From Filimonas lacunae (lineage in GTDB: Bacteria; Bacteroidota; Bacteroidia; Chitinophagales; Chitinophagaceae): a stretch of 64,000 nt of DNA. Position numbers and translations under genes: made by a program. The notes under the pieces were generated by a model. That model was given only the letters and a program-made list of their open reading frames with translations, had not been told where the DNA came from and did not search any database. Position 1 is the first letter of the stretch. Each line of letters starts with the position of its first letter. The stretch is from positions 6,018,823 through 6,082,822 of the forward strand of contig NZ_AP017422.1 of NCBI RefSeq assembly GCF_002355595.1. The letters are read 5' to 3'. This document shows positions 62,104-64,000 of this stretch, piece after piece.

Positions 62104-62595
62104 CTATTTGAACATTTTGGTAAGATCGTTTAAATCTACATCGCCATCACCATCCTTATCCAGTCCCAGCTTTACGCCAAAACCACTTAAGGTAGACTGA
62201 AGGTTACCACCACCACTGCCACCTAACGATGACAATAACGACTGAATATTGAATGCACTGCCGTTACCGCCGGTGCCACCACGTAAAGCATTTAATATGG
62301 TAGGAATTAAAGTAGCCGCAATGCCACTGGCTGCCGCACCATTAATACCAAACTTTTGCATGATGTTGCCTGCAAAATTGCTTTCCATTTGCTGCGCCAC
62401 AGGATGGTTAGGATTTTGCACTACTTCTGCTGCTTCGTCTGCACGTCCGCTGGCGGTTAAATCTGATAAGGTTTGTGTAATTGTGTTTTTAGCTTCTGCT
62501 ATCACACTTTCATTGTGTTCATTGGGTACAGCCGGATTGTTTACCACTGACTGCTGCGTTACCTGTTGAATAAGCTGTGTAATTTGATCCCACAT
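62104..62595 (-). CDS. Small Gly-rich protein with C-terminal EF-hand-like calcium loop
   Basis: 163 residues from the ATG at 62595 (MWDQITQLIQQVTQQS); an upstream start at 62625 adds 10 residues. A helical N-terminal half (SVIAEAKNTITQTLSDLTASG, VQNPNHPVAQQMESNFAGNIMQKFGINGAAASGIAATLIPTILNALRG) precedes a Gly/Ser-rich stretch and ends with LDKDGDGDVDLNDLTKMF, a canonical EF-hand-type loop. It resembles DUF937/YidB-like proteins of Bacteroidota, but function is unknown. No signal peptide is seen. It stands next to the palindrome array and points away from it. Confidence 0.72.
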   Translation of the reverse strand: MWDQITQLIQQVTQQSVVNNPAVPNEHNESVIAEAKNTITQTLSDLTASGRADEAAEVVQNPNHPVAQQMESNFAGNIMQKFGINGAAASGIAATLIPTILNALRGGTGGNGSAFNIQSLLSSLGGSGGGNLQSTLSGFGVKLGLDKDGDGDVDLNDLTKMFK

Positions 62596-62654
62596 AGGAG
62601 GTACATTTTGATAAAAGTACAGCATTTGGTAAACAAAAAAATGAACAGATGATC

Positions 62655-63265
62655 TATTGCAGGTTACCCTACAGCAACTTCCCGCCAGCCTGTAAATGAT
62701 TTTAGCCTTACTGCAATCTATTCAAATAACCCATGCGCCATTTTTGGCTAACCAAAACTCACTTTAGGTTAGCCTGCAACTAGTTCAGGTTAGACGGGAC
62801 TCATTTTTAGTTACCTAAAACTAAGTTTATGCTACCTGCATGCATTTTTGGTTAACCCAAAATCAGTGTTAGCTAACCTCAAAGATTTTAAGGTTAACCT
62901 ACAGCCAGTTTCAGTTAACCTAAAACAATTACCAACTACCCCAAAATACAGCCAGGCAACCCCGCAATAACTCCAGGTTATGTTCGTGCAATTGCCAAAA
63001 GTTATATAGTAATTTTTCGCCAACTAATAAGCAATTCAGGTTAGCTGAAAGTCATTTTAGGTTAACCTGTATCCATTTCAGGCTAACCTAAAATGAATAC
63101 AAGCTGGCTTAAAATCATTTCAGGCTAACCATAACTGGTTTTAGGGTTAGCCTGAAATGATCTTTGGCTACCCTAAAATGGTGGCAAGCTAACCTAAACT
63201 GATTGTAGGGTAGCCTGGACTGACTTTAGATTACCTTAAAATGTTTTTGAATTAACCGTGAATAA
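62655..63265. repeat. Array of about 29 imperfect palindromes on a 21-bp pitch
   Basis: Units are degenerate copies of the palindrome ATTTTAGGTTAACCTAAAAT. By hand the symmetry centres fall at 62665, 62686, 62709, 62727, 62749, 62770, 62791, 62812, 62833, 62853, 62874, 62895, 62916, 62937, 62957, 62979, 63003, 63021, 63042, 63063, 63084, 63105, 63126, 63148, 63169, 63190, 63211, 63232 and 63253; most spacings are exactly 21, a few 18-24. The consensus unit has a stop codon in every frame on both strands, so the array is not coding. Spacers of 1-3 bp rule out CRISPR. Confidence 0.85.
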
Positions 63266-63366
63266 TCTTATATCAATCACCATTTCAATGCAGACACACT
63301 ACAATTACTGTAGTGTGTCTGGCAATTACTATAAAGTTTGACAGAATTACTCCAATGTACCCTAAA
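63260..63366. repeat. Diverged tandem duplication, copy 1
   Basis: About 107 bp that recur at 63407-63514, offset 147 bp. Shared blocks include ATTTCAATG, GGCAATTACTATAAA, AGAATTACTCC and TGTACCCTAAAA. The offset equals seven 21-bp pitches, and array-type centres at 63358 and 63379 stay in register with the array. Confidence 0.75.
63291..63321. repeat. 13-bp perfect hairpin inside duplication copy 1
   Basis: CAGACACACTACA (63291-63303) pairs with TGTAGTGTGTCTG (63309-63321), loop ATTAC. The equivalent part of copy 2 has lost most pairing. No T-run follows and no gene ends nearby, so it is not an obvious terminator. Confidence 0.75.
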
Positions 63367-63406
63367 AACAACTTCCGTTACCCTAGAGTGATTTTAGATT
63401 CATTGC

Positions 63407-63514
63407 GAATAAATTCACATTAACCAATATTTCAATGAGGCAACACTACAATCACTACAATGTACCAGGCAATTACTATAAACTGTGCTAGAATTACTCC
63501 ACTGTACCCTAAAA
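63407..63514. repeat. Diverged tandem duplication, copy 2
   Basis: Second copy of the unit at 63260-63366. It ends with ACTGTACCCTAAAATG, an array-type half palindrome centred at 63505, exactly four pitches from the one at 63421. Beyond it, 63515-63590 shows no further feature. Confidence 0.75.
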
Positions 63515-63591
63515 TGCGACGCACATCATCCATACATACAATAACTTAATAGAATACAGCAACTACCTTCCTGTAAGCTACCAACAAAAAA

Positions 63592-63613
63592 GGCGCTCCT
63601 GGACAGGAGCGCC
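63592..63613 (-). terminator. Terminator after the GH3 gene
   Basis: GGCGCTCCT (63592-63600) pairs with AGGAGCGCC (63605-63613), loop GGAC. On the minus strand it is followed by TTTTTTG. It lies 26 bp past the GH3 stop. Confidence 0.9.
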
Positions 63614-63639
63614 GAACAAGTACCAATTATTATACTAAT

Positions 63640-64000
63640 CTACATTTTTACTTTTCCGGCCAGTTGTAAACTCCGGGATGATCCGCCCACCACAATATCA
63701 AACACGCCCGGCTCTTCTACCCATGCATGCTTGTTATCATCGTAGTAACTGAAAGCATCTTCTTTCAGATTGATGGATATTTTTTTCTCTTCACCCGGCT
63801 GTAACACTACTTTTTCAAAACCTTTCAGTTCTTTATAAGGACGGGGTAAGGCGCTTACTTCCTGCCTTACATACAGCTGTGCCACTTCGGCACCCGCTAC
63901 TTTACCCGTGTTTTTTACAGTGAACGTAACAGCAGCCCCTTTGCCATTTTTAGTAACGGTAAGGTTGCCATAAGCAAATGTGGTGTACGACAAGCCATGA
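63640..64000 (-). CDS. Family 3 glycoside hydrolase, C-terminal end (gene runs off the window)
   Basis: Only the last 120 or so codons are in the window; the frame is open to position 64000. The visible part begins HGLSYTTFAYGNL, the conserved link before the fibronectin type III-like C-terminal domain of GH3 beta-glucosidases and xylosidases, then VTFTVKNTGKVAGAEVAQLYVRQ, PYKELKGFEKVVLQPGEEKKI and FDIVVGGSSRSLQLAG. The catalytic part lies outside, so substrate (beta-glucoside or beta-xyloside) cannot be stated. Being next to a xylan locus, beta-xylosidase is possible. Confidence 0.88.
   Translation of the reverse strand, partial: HGLSYTTFAYGNLTVTKNGKGAAVTFTVKNTGKVAGAEVAQLYVRQEVSALPRPYKELKGFEKVVLQPGEEKKISINLKEDAFSYYDDNKHAWVEEPGVFDIVVGGSSRSLQLAGKVKM

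Noticed and set aside
62832-63023. Heptapeptide-repeat protein (21 bp = 7 codons; minus strand reads FRLTETG-CRLTLKS-LRLANTD)
   Set aside because: The frame is open only for a short part of the array, pitch slips break it, and the consensus unit carries stops in all six frames.
62655-63514. CRISPR array
   Set aside because: Spacers between symmetric units are only 1-3 bp, units are degenerate palindromes, and no cas gene is near.

Overview
The window is a polysaccharide-utilisation stretch from a member of the Bacteroidota, most likely Chitinophagaceae or a close relative. The evidence is two SusC/SusD pairs, a secreted enzyme with a type IX secretion C-terminal signal, TAnnTTTG-like promoter elements, and few Shine-Dalgarno sequences. 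No rRNA, tRNA, insertion sequence or CRISPR array was seen.

Region 1 (1-22,400, minus strand) is a pectin rhamnogalacturonan-I (RG-I) locus. In transcription order it holds SusC, SusD, a terminator, a polysaccharide deacetylase fused to an oligogalacturonate-lyase-like propeller, GH2, GH43, a SASA-type esterase, GH28, two PL11 rhamnogalacturonan lyases, a CE12 acetylesterase, an unassigned (alpha/alpha)6 glycosidase and a GH105 cut by the window edge. Region 2 (22,600-31,805, minus) is one operon for the sugar released: rhaT, rhaEW, rhaM, rhaI, rhaB, then lutA, lutB, lutC, taking L-rhamnose to DHAP and L-lactate and the lactate on to pyruvate. A GntR-type regulator is divergent from it. Region 3 (33,000-37,800) has a small secreted protein, a GH115 and a second CE12-like esterase.

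Six transcription units of regions 1-3, plus a seventh site facing the small secreted protein, share a 10-bp-spaced direct repeat (coding strand CAGGA-N5-CAGGA) in one fixed orientation. In six of the seven sites the repeat ends 21-22 nt before a TAnnTTTR-like -7 element. This looks like one activator-controlled RG-I/rhamnose regulon.

Region 4 (37,800-49,000) is housekeeping or accessory: a GT39-like mannosyltransferase, GtrA, a membrane-protein/HTH/CreD operon, a PepSY-like protein, a PQQ-type sugar dehydrogenase and the trehalose pair treZ-treY. Region 5 (49,000-61,660) is a glucuronoxylan locus: SusC, SusD, a GH10 with an inserted carbohydrate-binding module, and GH35 on the minus strand; a LacI regulator and a GH115 on the plus strand, with a perfect LacI-type operator in front of the regulator.

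Region 6 (61,660-64,000) holds a small EF-hand-like protein, a remarkable noncoding array of about 29 imperfect palindromes on a 21-bp pitch followed by a 147-bp (7 x 21) duplication, and the 3' end of a GH3 gene. The array and the CAGGA regulon are the most interesting observations.
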